A stretch of DNA of 64,000 nucleotides from Brasenia schreberi. Taxonomy: Eukaryota > Streptophyta > Magnoliopsida > Nymphaeales > Cabombaceae. The stretch is taken from contig JAYKKT010000074.1 in assembly GCA_036023115.1 (NCBI GenBank), forward strand, positions 12,842,001 through 12,906,000. The letters run 5' to 3'. Position 1 is the first letter of the stretch, and each line of letters begins with the position of its first letter. This document shows, piece after piece, positions 1-14,100 of this stretch. The position numbers and the translations under genes were made by a program. The notes beneath the pieces are model-generated. The model searched no databases, had not been told where the DNA came from, and saw nothing but the letters and a program-made list of their open reading frames with translations.

Positions 1-181
1 CACTTTGCCCATTTTAGGAAAAAGATTTTTTCAAGCTAATTTCTGTCAACAAAGTAACCCATTTTAAATAGAGCCGAAGTGAGAAATTTATTACCAATTC
101 AAAGTTTCCATTCTTGAGACCCAGTATGCGGTGATATATTGCAGACACATAATATAGATATAGATATAGATATTCTATACA

Positions 182-281
182 ACATAATATAGAATATATA
201 TTCTTCGGGCTCTGTGGAAACAAAGAATCCATGTAGCCGACCCCATCTAGTATAGGAAAAGGCTTAGTTGTTGTCGTAATT
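182..281 (+). mobile_element. Very short 5'-truncated RTE LINE
   Basis: Positions about 206-281 match the last 75 bp of the RTE family, including the terminal codons and a GTTGTTG tail. The insertion is bracketed by a perfect 13-bp duplication, GATATTCTATACA, at 169-181 and 282-294. Positions 182-205 are not RTE and look like an inverted copy of the flank. It lies in a fumarase intron. Confidence 0.75.
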
Positions 282-838
282 GATATTCTATACACACTTA
301 GTTACTATATCACCATTTGTGACATCATTATTTTTTTATAGTTATTGTCTTTTTTTTTGTTAAACAAGTTAGTTTGTGACAGGACACCAAGTATAAACAC
401 CACTGAAGACATTTGTATGATTTATCTAATAGATAAAAGCTATGTGTGTTAACCTCACACAAGAATGGGTCAAACTACTACCACACTTGTGTCATCCAGC
501 TATTGTTTCTTTTCTGTTCTTCTCTGAGAGGGATCACATAATTAACCCTTCTTCAAATTTGGGAAGGGACATCAGACCAGAATTTTACATTACATCATTG
601 AAAAGAAATGTACACGTCAGACCATGTGATTCTCATTAGAGGATGACATGCTTCTAAATACTTCTAGAAGTATAAACAATTGAGAAAAGCACCCTGAGTT
701 CCTTTAGGCATTGTCTCTCCCACTTAAGTTGCTATGCAAGCTAATGAATAAACCATAAGCCGTTACATCCAAAAAGAAATTTTATCGGAGAATTGGAGAA
801 ACTGCAAAGTGCTAAATCTTACTAGGAAAAGATTTTAC
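282..838. other. Fumarase intron sequence left of exon 5
   Basis: AT-rich. No coding exon, RNA gene or mobile element is recognised here apart from the TSD at 282-294. The next fumarase exon must lie left of the window. Confidence 0.5.
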
Positions 839-3800
839 CTTAGATTCCAAAGATGCATGCAACTGTTTTAAGCTTGGAATAAATCTGGTGTTGATTTCTG
901 TTGCTGCAGCAATATGCATCACCTGAGAAAAGTTCATTTGTTACTATAAGAAATAAACACAAATTCAGTGAAATGTAATAGTTTCTACGTCTAGGACTCC
1001 CACAAAATGCAGACAGATCATTTGAAATTTATGGAATTTGTAAGACGATATCAAAGAGTAGCAAGGCAGGCATGTAGATCGGGAAAACAAACATTTCTTA
1101 GTAACATTAGTCAGAACAGATATATACCATGATACGAAATGGCAGAACAAATTTCTATTGCAAGGGTTTGGTTAATCCAATGGAATCTATCAAACCCTAT
1201 AACGTCTTAGAAAATGGTGGCAGGCCTACCTAAATCATGCGTGAGTGCAGAAACAATACATAGATGTGGAAATCTGCAAAAGGATGCATTTAAAGCAAAC
1301 AATAGAAATAGCAAAGAGCAACTTTTAGTTTAAGTTAGCTCATTTTTCCAAGGCATGCATAGATTCCGTGTCCAAGTTTCTTTTCCACTTACGAATGTCC
1401 TTTGTATCCTTCATAACAGTAAATTTGTGACCATATTAATCCAGTTCACTGAAATTGATTTTGTATAATTACGTTTACTATAGGTCATTACATTAAAGAT
1501 CTCACAAGAAGCTCACATCCCATGTTGAATATGTATCTAATCTTTGCTATTTGTGCTACAACCATTTATTCTCCATTATAGTCATGCTCAGTTATGTCTG
1601 AACTGAGCCTCAAGATCTCTACAACAACTCTTACATATCTATGACATTCTAATCTTGCTTTCTTTAATTGAATACATTGATAGAAAATGTGGAAAAAGAA
1701 CTTCATAGATGAAAAGCAAAGCATCCAAAACTTGACTACAATAGCCTACATATTCTCATAGCAGGCAAAATGTTAGGACCATCATTTTCTGCAAGTTATG
1801 GATTTGCCATATGCTTAGAAATCCATCCAGATGAAAGTCAAAAAGTAACAAATATACTCTATGTGGCCTGCATTGTCCGCCATTGAAACAAGTGGATACA
1901 TCAATACAGGAACTCTTTTCCCCAAGGCTACTTCACAGAAGGCATATTTTAGAGACATTTTGAGCGCACAGACTATATTGACCATGACCGCCAAAAGCAT
2001 AGCAAGTGGGATGAAATTTACACAATAAAAGAACTGGTAACCAGAAAAAAAGAACATTTTTGTCACATAATTATCAACCTTTTCAAAATGCTTCCTGATT
2101 TATACCCTCGAAACAAAGAATTCAGTCCTCTGAAATGATAAGTTAAGAAATGTAAGTTTAGCAAAAAGGACTTCAACCCAGAAAATTAACACAAATGTTG
2201 TTGCAACAAAGTAACGAACATAGCAATAACTTGGACGAGCAGAGAATTCTATTAATTTTCAGCTCTGCATCCTTAGCTAAAGAGCAATATGTAAAATATA
2301 ACTTTTAAACTAGTGATTGCAGAAAAACTGAACCATGTAAGCAAATAAAGGAGAGCTCACAGTTGGGAAGGTATCATTTGAAGATTGCGCCCTATTAACA
2401 TGGTCATTAGGATGAACAAACTTCTCTCCTCGTGTTTTTCCAAGAATCTCAGCTGCCCGGTTTGCAATCACCTGTACATCACAGATAGAGGTACAACAAG
2501 ATGCACAAGATCCTAAGAAAAATAACCAACTAACAATGTCATCACACAAAAACTCAAATTGTAAAACCTCAGTTAGGCGACGGCAGCTAAAGTGTCTGGA
2601 GAAGCAAACCAAAGTAATAAGGCAGAAACAAGAGCATAAAGATCACAGAACAAAGTAACAGGAAGAAAGATAATAGGCGTCTTTGAAGTTGCAGGTCATT
2701 CATCTGCTTGAGCTATTTGTCTCTTAGAAATTTTGTCCCCAGGCATGTTTTCTTCACAGCATTCATTTATGCAGATGATTATATGCCTAAATATCTACTA
2801 ACCTCGTTGGCATTCATGTTGCTTTGGGTCCCACTCCCAGTCTGCCATATCACGAGTGGGAAATGGTCATTAAGCTTTCCTTCTGCAACTTCTTGGGAAG
2901 CTTGAATAATTGCTTTTCCAATGGATGGATCAAGACCATACTCCATGTTAACCTGAAAGGAAGAAACATCATGCATCCGACATGCAACACAATTCAGCAA
3001 TTCCAAGGGAAAATCCTAGAGTTCATATATCATGATAGCTTCGACATAGATTTTCAGCAGCCTTTGGAAGGATGCAACTTTTTTCTGAAAGTACCAGCAA
3101 AAAATATAGATTCAAACAACAACAACTAAGCCTTTTCCCATACTAGACGGGGTCGGCTACATGGGATCTTTGTTTCCACAGAGCTCTATCATGTACCGTC
3201 TTAGCAGTTAACTCACAATCAGCTAGATAATTCTTTATTGTTTCTTTCCAACACTTTTGTGGTCGTCCTCTACCTCTTTTAATACTTTCCAAATTTAGTT
3301 TTTCATACCTTCTTGCACGTTTTTCTTCTCATCTTCTTTCTATATGTCCAAACCAACCTAAACGATATTCTCTCATTTTATCCTCTATTGGTGTCACTCC
3401 TAATTTGTTTCTAATAACTCATTATGTATATGGTCTTTTCTTGTATGACAACTCATCCATCTCAACATCTTCATTTCTGTCACATACATCTTTTGTACAT
3501 GTTGATGGTTAACTGCCCAACAGTCAGAACCATAAAACATGGCAGGTCTAATTGTTGCTCTATAATATTTACCTTTTAACTTCAATGGTATCTTCTTATC
3601 ACAAAGAATACGAGATGCTCCTCTCCATTTTAACCAACCAGCATTAATTCTATTCATAACATCTCCATCAATTCTTCCATCACTCTAAAAAATTCACCCT
3701 AGGTATTTAAAACTTTCCTTTCGAGGGATACAATGTGTGCCAATTTTAATTTCTATGTCCACTGAAGTAACCAATTGATCAAACTTACATTCAATATATT

Positions 3801-6800
3801 TTGTCTTTGTTATACTAAGACATAGGCCTTTGCTTTCTAATGCTTCTCTCCATAGTTCCAATTTTCTATTAACTTTTTCCTTAGACTATTCCACCAACAC
3901 AATGTCATCTGCAAATAACATACACCAAGGCACTTCATCTTGAATATGTTTTGTTAACTCATCAATCATTATTATAAATAAGTATGGACTTAAAGTTGAT
4001 CCTTGATGTAACCCAATACTAACTTCAAAGAAGTTTGTCATTCATTCATGAGTCCTCACACATGTTTTTGCACCATCGTACATATCTCTTATAAGGTTAA
4101 TGTATGTCAATAGGATACCTCTTTTTTTCAAGGTTCTCCAAACAACCTCCCTCGGTACCCTATCATAAGCTTTTTCTAGATCAATAAATATCATGTGAAG
4201 GTCTTTCTTTTTGGATCTAAAATGTTCCATAAGATGTCTCAAAAGGTGAATCACTTCAACAGTAGATCTACCTAGCATGAATCCAAATTGGTTCTCTGTT
4301 GTACTTGATACTTATCTTAACCTACGTTCGATAATTCTTTCCCACAATTTCATAGTATGGGTCATTAACTTGATACCTCGATAATTCGTACAATTTTGAA
4401 TGCCTCCCTTGTTCTTATATATGGGTATAAGTGTACTCGCTCTCCATTCCTCGGGCATCTTTTGGTTTCTCCATATTTCATTAAATAGTCTTGTGACCCA
4501 AGTGATTCCTATTTCTCTCAATATTTTTCAAACTTCTATAGGAATATTGTCTGGTCCTACCGATTTACCACCCTTCATATGTTTAAGTGCCTCTTTGACT
4601 TCATTTTTTTGAATACGTTGATAGAAATTGTGGTTTATATGTTAAAGCATTCAGCCAGATAGAAGAGATATCTGGAGATGACACATTCATCTTTTCATTG
4701 TTATTTATCCTCTGCATTATGTCTTTCTTTATTTTGTTTTTAAAGTTAGTTTTAAATAAGCCTCATTAATGGCATTCTTGTAATTTAGAGCATCATTGTA
4801 AAGCTGATATTTAAGGGTTCAAACCCTATCAACCGACTTGTAATTTGCAACAAGGAAGAAAGAGATTTGAGGGCGATGACTGCACAGAGACAGACCATAC
4901 CTCCACCATCTTCTCAGCTAAGTCATATTTCTTATTTGTATATCGGATATACTTTCGTTTGTACATTATATACTTTTCTGATTTGGCTAACTCTCCTAAG
5001 TTATTACTAACATCTTTATTTTCATTAAAAAGCTTATAAAAATAGTTTTTCATCTATTTCTTATATCATCATTTGTCACTAGAATGCTTTCATCCTCGTC
5101 TTTGATGCATCTAAGAACACTGAGATCTTTAGTTTTCTTATCTCTAACCCTAGTTATCCTAAAAATATCTCTTTCACCCTCTTTTGAGTTTAGTTTTTTA
5201 TATAAATCCTCCCAAATTTTAGCTTTTGCTTCACTGACAGCCTTTTTTGCTTCCTTCTTTGTTTTCTTATAAGTCTCTAAAGTTTCACTAGTTTTCTTAG
5301 CATAATGTAATTTGTAACATGCCCTCTTTGTCTTGATTTTATTTTGTACTACTTCACTCCACCACCAAGCTTCTTTTTGTGTTGGTACACCTCCCTTAGA
5401 TACACCTAACACATCTTTCGCCACTTTCCTAATATGTGTAGCCATATTGTTCCACATAACACAGGGTGTACCAACATAATTTCAAACATCTCCTTAAAGG
5501 ACTTTCTTTTCAAATATATCTTCTTTCTCGCTTTTGAGGTTCCACCATTTAGTCTGAATAGCTCGATACACTTTTTTCTTCTTTGTCCATTTTTTTATTT
5601 GTAAATTTATAACTAAAAGTCGATGTTGGGTGGTTAAGCTTTCTCCAGTAATTACCTTACAATCTTTACAACACGCTCTATCTTTTTTTCTACAAATAAA
5701 GTAATCAATTTGTGTTTGTAATAAGCCACTCTTATAAGTAATTAAATGTTCATCTCATTTTTTGAAGATTGTATTGAATATAAAGATATAAAATGTCATA
5801 GCAAAATTTAAAATCTCCCTCCCTTCCTCATTTATATCCCCAAAACCAAAGTTTCCATGAATAACTTGATATCCTAATGCCTCATTACCAACGTGTCCAT
5901 TTAAGTCTCCTAAACAAATCATCTCCCTTTGTGGAATCCTTTGAATCGCCTTATCTAACTCTTCCCAAAAAGTTGTCTTTATACCATCTTCTAGGCCTAT
6001 TTTGGGTACATAAGCACAAGCTATATTCAAAACCTTTGCTCCTAAAACTAATTTCAATGTCATGATTCGGTCACCATATCGTTGTATGTCTACTACACTA
6101 TCCTTTAAATCTTTAGTTATGATAATACCAACTTAATTTTGAGCTTTTTCCTTACCTAAGTACCATAATTTAAAACTTGTATCCTCTATCTCCTGTACTT
6201 TTTCTCCAACCCACTTTGTCTCTTGTAAACATAGAATATGAATCTTTCTCTAAATCATAGTATCTATCACCTCCATTAGCTTACCAGATAATGTTTCGAT
6301 ATTCCAATAACCAATACGAATCTTATTATCTAGTACTAGCTTTCTTACCCCCCCCCCCCGCATTCATCCATATTGAAAATGCAGAGACTCTCTCTATAAA
6401 TTATTCACTACATTCGGGCGACAATGTAGCGAGACTAACTTCTTTACCCACACCCGTCCATGATATGGAAACCCTCTCTGCAATTGATTCACTATATCTG
6501 CACAAAAATGTAGTGGCCCTTGCTTACTTATCATTACATTCGGGTTCTGCAACGCGTCGCTAGGTGGGAATGCCCCAAATCAATGCTCATAATTTGTGTA
6601 ATCCATGGTATAAAAATCCGACAAAGTTTTACGCTGGTTGTCAGAAGCGTAACACAATCCTCCTCCTTTATCCAGGCTTGGGACCGGCAATGCAAGGGTA
6701 TCCCTTACATGAGCAGAGTTAAAATATAGATTCACACCAACAAATTTAAAGTTGCCTGTAAACAATAAGGAAATGTTCCAGAAAAACATAATTGACAAAC

Positions 6801-8102
6801 CTAGTAAGTTGATTGAGGAAGAATACAAGTCAATCCCCAGAATCACTGAATAAGTCACCAACCCAGGATCGCCCAAAGGGACCAGTTCATCACATAGCAA
6901 AGAGAACACCTTGAACTCATGAATAGTAGCACTTATTTTGGATCTTAGATATATTATCTTCTCATTACAAAATTGTGTGCCCATTCTAACCTGTGGCAAC
7001 ATAATCAGTGAATATGTGGAAACATGAAGCTGTAAACAATATTGAAAACTAAATATTTGGGTGTGCCTCTTGTGCTTTTGTCATGACTTTATTACTTGAA
7101 TGGATTTTTAGTCAAAATAAAAGGCTCGTGAAATAGGAAAGACCAAAGTCACCAAACCATAAAAGCCAGTCAATATGTATATTGTATCTTTATGCAGGTT
7201 AATGAGAGAGATGTGATGCACTTTAATGATGCAGGTTGATGAGAGAGATGTGGTGCACTTTAATGATTTTAAAGTCTGAACTTTGAACATTTCCACAATA
7301 TTGATGTGTTAAGTTAAGACTGAAATTTTAAGATCTTAATCATCTCATTTGTCTATATTTTAGACAACCTATTGTAGAATTGGGTGAACCAATTTCATAC
7401 CTTATTCAGTCTCTGAACACCAAAAAGACTGGAATAGAGGTTTGTTAGGATTATGACACATGGATAGACTTTATTTTGGGAAGAGCCCACTCATTTTGTA
7501 ATGACCAATCAACCTGTCCCTACTAGAATCTATCTGTTTTACTCCCAGTCTTGCATGCTCAATTAACAATAAGATGGCACCATTAAACCAATACCCTTGG
7601 AACTGTTTAATGACAAAAAAAAGTAATCACGTGCTCAGTTACCCGGTCCATAATTAAGTCAAACCCAGAGATGCTCAATTGATTCCTATTCATATTTGTT
7701 ATTATAAAGAGTCATTCAAGATAATAAATGAGAATGCAGGAACATGTATTGTGCATAAAACCTATTAATTTCTAAGTCAACCTTTGACTCAAGCAACACC
7801 GTAATTACTTGCATGATCAGCTCAGGCATGTACCTTAGCAGCACATTTCTTCAGAACACCAAATGCGCGTATGATCGGTTCTGGCATTTGTTCACGTGAT
7901 CCACCAATATCGAAATTCTGCAACGAGCGTTGAGTCTGTGCACCCCATAGCCTGTTGGGAACATCAAAGATTGCAAAACGTAAATTAAAAAGAAAGTCAC
8001 ATGCTTTGAGGACAGGCAACATGTGTCACACACACATGAACATGCAACAACACAGACACACACAAAGATAGATAGGCAGACACACTGACACTCAAATGCA
8101 CA

Positions 8103-8138
<36 letters not shown>

Positions 8139-11100
8139 ACCAAAATTTAGCAGTCATCCTATTACAAATACGAACAGGCAATACAATAAATGTATAAACA
8201 ATAAACTGACGGCTATGAATGGAGATAGCATTGGTTTCCAAAATTTTGTTTATCATGGATTCACATCACAGCATTCTTCTAAAGACAACTTAGCTACTTA
8301 TTGAGTTTTATTCAGATACACTTTTCCAACCAAAAAAGATGTGAAGAAAGGAAATGTCAGCGCACATAATGTAGAATGATGGAGTGAAGACGACAGTGCT
8401 CCGGTTCATTGCCGTGGATGCCTGTGTTGCACCGAAACATGGGTCGGGACAGAAAATAGGGTATGCCTCAGTTGGATCAAGAGAAGGAAGAAGATAGATA
8501 GTTTTACGGTTTCCCACAAACAACCTTCTGAGGGAAGATTTTCTATTTCTCTGTTTATGAATTACCGTTTTCTGTATTTCATGTACAGTATTTATAGACG
8601 GTTTCATCTTCCTGGTTTTCACTTGTGGAATTTTCGTTATAAACCATTTTTTATTTTAATTTCTCTAACATTATACATTTAATTTACAGCTGACAATGGT
8701 AATTCTGCGATACATCTCTCACTTAGCCATTCGAGTCAAGTAATCTCACATATTGGTTTTGCCTCCCACTTTTGTAGGGTTTCCCAAGTTATGTCATGTA
8801 TGATTGCTATTACAATCATTATCCGTTGTGTGGTTTCTTACCTACACAACAATCAAACATATCTCAAACTCATGTTTGTAATATCCTTTGAGAAAAGATA
8901 TTATTATACCTTTAGTTAAGGGGTTTGCCAACATATAATCATGATGAATATTTTCTTTCTCGTAACCATATCATGAACATAGTGGTATTTCACCATTATA
9001 TGATTGCCAACTCCACACTTAATCAGAATAATTGATGCATTGTTGTCACAATAGCTGACAATCAGCTCATTGGCTATATTCAGCTTCAAATCATATATGA
9101 AGCAGCTTATCCAAACAGCACAAGTTGCAGTCATACAACAAGCCACATATTTAGCCTCCTGCAATGGAACACAATATGTTTCTTGCAAGCCCAATAAACA
9201 GCTCTACTTCCAAATAAGAATATTTGTTCAGAGGTTGATCTGTTATCATCTTTGCTCCCAGCAAAGTCAGCATTAGAGTATCCTATAAAACTTTGAGTTC
9301 ATCTACTTCAAAACACAATTTCAAGTCTTTTGTTCCTTTAAGATATCTTAAAATCTTTTCCACAACTATCCGATGTTGTCAACCAGAATTACTTTGATAT
9401 CTACTCACAAGACCAACAGCAAAGCTGATATCAGGACTTTTACACAAGCTACCAACAACTTTGCATAAGGAACATTAGGCTTATTGTCTCCCTCACCAGG
9501 ACAATCAACCTTACTCAATTTAACCCCTTCTGTAACGGGTGTAGATGCAAACTTGTATTCACCCATTTTAAATTTCTTGAGGATATAATCGATATCTCTT
9601 CTAACTTAGGCATAGGAGTTTAGATTCTCTGTCTCGAGAAATCTTTATACCAAGGATATAGGATGTTTCCCCATATCCTTTATTTAAAACCTTGAGTTTA
9701 ACCATGACAATCACCTCATCCTCATTCTAAGTCAACAATATGTCATCCATATATAATGATAAGATGACAAAGTGACTCCCATTGTTCCAAACATATACAC
9801 AGTAGTCAAGTTCATTAGCCATAAACCCAAGTTATTTTGAAAAGTCAAATATCATTGGCAAAATGATTTTTTAAGACCATATATGAATTTCTTAACCTAT
9901 ATACATTATTTTCTTGGCCTTTAACTTTGTATCTTTCGGGTTATTGCATATATATGATTTCATCTAAATCTTCATTTAGAAAAACAATTTTTACATCTAA
10001 ATGAAGTAAATCCAAATCATAATATTATGTTGAAATTGTCAAGATTATCTATATGGATACAAATTTCATACAGAGAAATATGTCTAACATAATATATCCC
10101 TTCCTTTTACGAAAAACCATTTGCAACCAACGCTTTAAACTTGTTGATTATTCCATTGACCTTATATTTCTTTTTGAGAACCTATTTACAACTTATAGTT
10201 TTCCTTCTTTTAGGCAAACAAGTCAATTCAATTTTCTCATCGAAGGCTTTTTCTTAGTTTGTTGATTCAGATGAGTAAATAGCCTAACGGTACGTTAAGT
10301 TATCGGTCAACTCATCTAAACCCATCGAATTTCATACTTGTTCTACAAGGTAAGTATAATAATCCTTGAAGTAGGATGATATGACCTTAAGTCTTTTATG
10401 TCCACTGAAAGTTTCAATTGCTAAGGAAGATCATATATAGGTTCAAAAGATTATTGATCTACTTGATCGTCAATATACTCATCTTCATTTTCAATGATGT
10501 CATTCTTAGTATCCTCTAGGAATTTAGATATCCCTTAGATCCTTTAGTATATCCAATAAATAGACATCTCAAGTACCTATTATCTAGCTTATCTCTAGAC
10601 TGGTCAAGGATCTTCACATGAGCGATAAATTTTTACCTCCTAAGATGACCTAAGTTTGGTTTTCTCTCAAACCACATCTCATATGCCATTGAAAATACAA
10701 CTTTACAAATATTATGTTGAGAATATATACAGTCGTATTTATCGTTTCTCACTAAAATACCTTTGGTAGAGATGCATATATCAACATAGACCTTGTCATA
10801 TTCAGTAAAGTCATGTTATACCTTTCAGCTACATCATGTTGTTTAGGTGTCTTGTGCATTTTATTTTGCTTTGCAATATCAAAGTCTTTCCAGAATTCTA
10901 AAAATCCCATAGAGTTATACTCTCCACCTCGATCTCATCTCAAACTTTCGTATGCCCCCAATTTGTTCTCAACTTCCTGATTATATTCTTTAAATGCTTC
11001 ATATTTATGTGCTAAGATATATAAATATATATATATATATCAAGTAATCATCGATAAAGATTATGAAATATACCTTCTCACGACGAGATCTTACCCTATA

Positions 11101-14100
11101 AGGTCCACACAAATCAATATGAATGATTTCCAACAAGGTTGTTGCTCTTGTTATTTCTTTGAAAAATATTTTTCTTCTCATTTTCCCTTGTATACAGGCT
11201 TCATAATTACAAAAGGTGTTTTCCTGAAATCCTGGTAATAAGTCAAAGTCAGAGAACTTTCTCAACTTTTTCAAACTTATATACCCTAGGCGTTTATGTC
11301 ACACATTCACATCAACATTAAAGGCACAATCGATATAAGCAGAAGAGCTTTATCTTTCATTTATTTTTAACTATCTGGGCTTGGACCGGCAATGCAAGGG
11401 TGATCCCTTACATGGGTGGAGTTCTTTGACTGTAAAATATGATACAACAACAACAACAACTAAGCCTTTTCCCATACTAGACGGGGTTGGCTACATGGAT
11501 TCTTTGTTTCCATAGATCCCTATCGTGTGCCATGTTAGCAGTTAACTCACAATAAGCTAGATCATTCTTTATTGTTTCTTTCCAACACTTTTGTGGTCGT
11601 CCTCTACCTCTTTTAATACTTTCCAAATTTAGTTTTTTTAACCTTCTTACAAGTTCTTCTTTTGATCTTCTTTCTATATGTCCAAACCATCTTAAACGAT
11701 GTTCTCTCATTTTATCCTCTATTGGTGCCACTCCTAATTTGTTTCTAATAACCTCATTATGTATACGGTCTTTTCTTGTATGACCACTCATCCATCTCAA
11801 CATCTTCATTTCTGTCACATACATCTTTTGTACATGTTGATGATTAATTGTCCAACACTCAGAACCATAAAACATGGCAAGCCTAATTGTTGCTCTATAA
11901 TATTTACCTTTTAACTTTAATGGTATCTTCTTATCACAAAGAATACCTAATGCTCCTCTCCATTTTAACCAACCAGCAATAATTCTATGTATAACAACTC
12001 CATCAATTCTTCCATCACTCTGAAAAATTGACCCTAGGTATTTAAAACTTTCCTTTTGGGGAATGCAATGTGTGCCAATTTTAATTTCCATGTCCTCTGA
12101 AGTAACCAAATGATCAAACTTACATTCCATATATAATGTCTTTGTTCTACTAATTCGGAGGCCTTTGCTTTCTAATGTTTCTCTCCATAGTTCTAATTTT
12201 CTATTAACTTTTTCCTTAGACTCCTCCACTAATACAATGTCATCAGCAAATAACATACACCAAGGTACTTCATCTTAATATGTTTTGTTAACTCATCCAT
12301 CACCATTATAAATAAGTATGGACTTAAAGTTGATCCTTGATGTAACCCAATATTAACTTCAAAGAAGTCTGTCGTTCCTTCATGAGATACCTCTTTTTTT
12401 CCAAAGTTCTCCAAAGAACCTCCCTCGGTACCCTATCATAAGCTTTTTCTAGATCAATAAATATCACGTGAAGGTCTTTCTTTTTTGCTCTAAAATGTTT
12501 CATAAGACGTCTCAAAAGGTGAATTGCTTCCATAGTAGATCTACCTGGCATGAATCCAAATTGGTTCTCTTTTGTACTTGATACTTGTCTTAACCTACGT
12601 TCGATAATTCTTTCCAATAATTTCAAAGTACGACTCATTAACTTGATACCTCAATAATTCGCACAATTTTGAATGTCTCCCTTGTTCTTATATATGGGTA
12701 TAAGTGTACTTGCTCTCCATTCCTCGGGCATCTTTTGGTTTTTCCATATTTCATTAAATAGTCTTATGAGCCAAGTGATTCCTATTTCTCCTAGTATTTT
12801 CCAAACTTCTATAGGAATATTATCTGGTCCTACCGATTTACCACCCTTCATATGTTTAAGAGCCTCTTTGACTTCATTCTTTTCAATATGTCGGTAGAAA
12901 TTTTGGTTTATATACTTTTCTGACTTGGCTAAATCTCCTAAACTAATACTAACATCTTTATTTTCATTAAAAAGATTATAAAAATAATTTTTCCATCTAT
13001 TTCTTATATCATCATTTGCCACTAAAATTTTTTCATCCTCGTCTTTTATGCATCTAACATAATTAAGATCTTTAGTTTTCTTATCTCTAGACCTAGCTAT
13101 CCTAAAAATATCTCTTTCACCCTCTTTTGAGTTGAGTCTTTTATTTAAGTCCTCCCAAATCTTAGCTTTTACTTCACTAACGGCCTTTTTCGCTTCCTTC
13201 TTTGCTTTCTTATAAGCTTCTAAAGTTTCACTAGTTTTCTTGGCATAATGTAATTTGTAACATAACCTTTTTGCCTTGATTTTATTTTGTACTACTTCAC
13301 TCCACCACCAAGCTTCTTTTTGTGCTGGTACACCTCCCTTAGATACACCTAACACATCTTTCGCCACTTTCCTAATATGTATAGCCATATTGTTCCACAT
13401 ATCACAGGGTGTGCCAACATAATTCCAAATATCTCCTTGAAGGACTTTCTGTTTAAATATATCTTTTTTCTCGCTTTTGAGGTTCCACCATTTAGTCTGA
13501 ATAGCTCGATGCACTTTTTTCTTCTTTGTCCATTTTTTTATTTGTAAATCCATAACTAAAAGTCAATGTTGGGTGGTTAAGCTTTCTCCTGGAATTACCT
13601 TACAATCTTTACATCAGTTTTTTGGTTTTTGTCAACTCCGATACACAAATCTTGAAGTTCATTTTAGTTTGTTTGGTAAAAAATAACAACAAAATGGTCT
13701 AAAAAAAGAAAAAACAACCAACCACGTATGTTAGATGACAAATAGCAGATTGTTATACTTAATAATGTAATTTGCAAAAATATCTAGGTACTAATATGGA
13801 AATATTACCTAAGATTAATTTTAATTAATACCTAGGTACCAATTTTAAAAAACTTTGAACTTTAATCTGTTATTTCAGAACCAACCTAGGACGAAACTAT
13901 AATTTTTCTCTTTATTTTATGCCATTGTAATTTCAGAAAAAACTTTAGGGGCAAACCAAGAATTTTACCCTTCTCTTCGGTTTTGTAATATTTCAAAAAG
14001 ACATGGGAAAGAATAGTAAAATGGCACCTGGTTTTTCTGTCAAATTCGTGAATTAATCAAGGGTAGGATCGTAATTATGTCCCTTATCCCATATTTGTGA

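Larger units (their letters stand above)
3115..6720 (-). mobile_element. Full-length RTE-clade LINE in fumarase intron 2
   Basis: Non-LTR retrotransposon of about 3.28 kb once its 331-bp solo-LTR insertion is removed. A perfect 14-bp target-site duplication, AAAATATAGATTCA, lies at 3101-3114 and 6721-6734. The 3' end, on the left, is a (TTG)n tail. The 5' end, on the right, carries the family's terminal hairpin. Read on the minus strand it encodes an APE-type endonuclease (around 5755-6063), then reverse transcriptase with motif FIDLEKAYD (around 4042-4278). Stops and frameshifts break the reading frame. It lies in the same orientation as the fumarase gene. Confidence 0.92.

Noticed and set aside
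1..838. Possible sixth fumarase exon.
   Set aside because: I searched by eye for the expected GRTHxQDATP block on the minus strand and found nothing; the region looks like intron.
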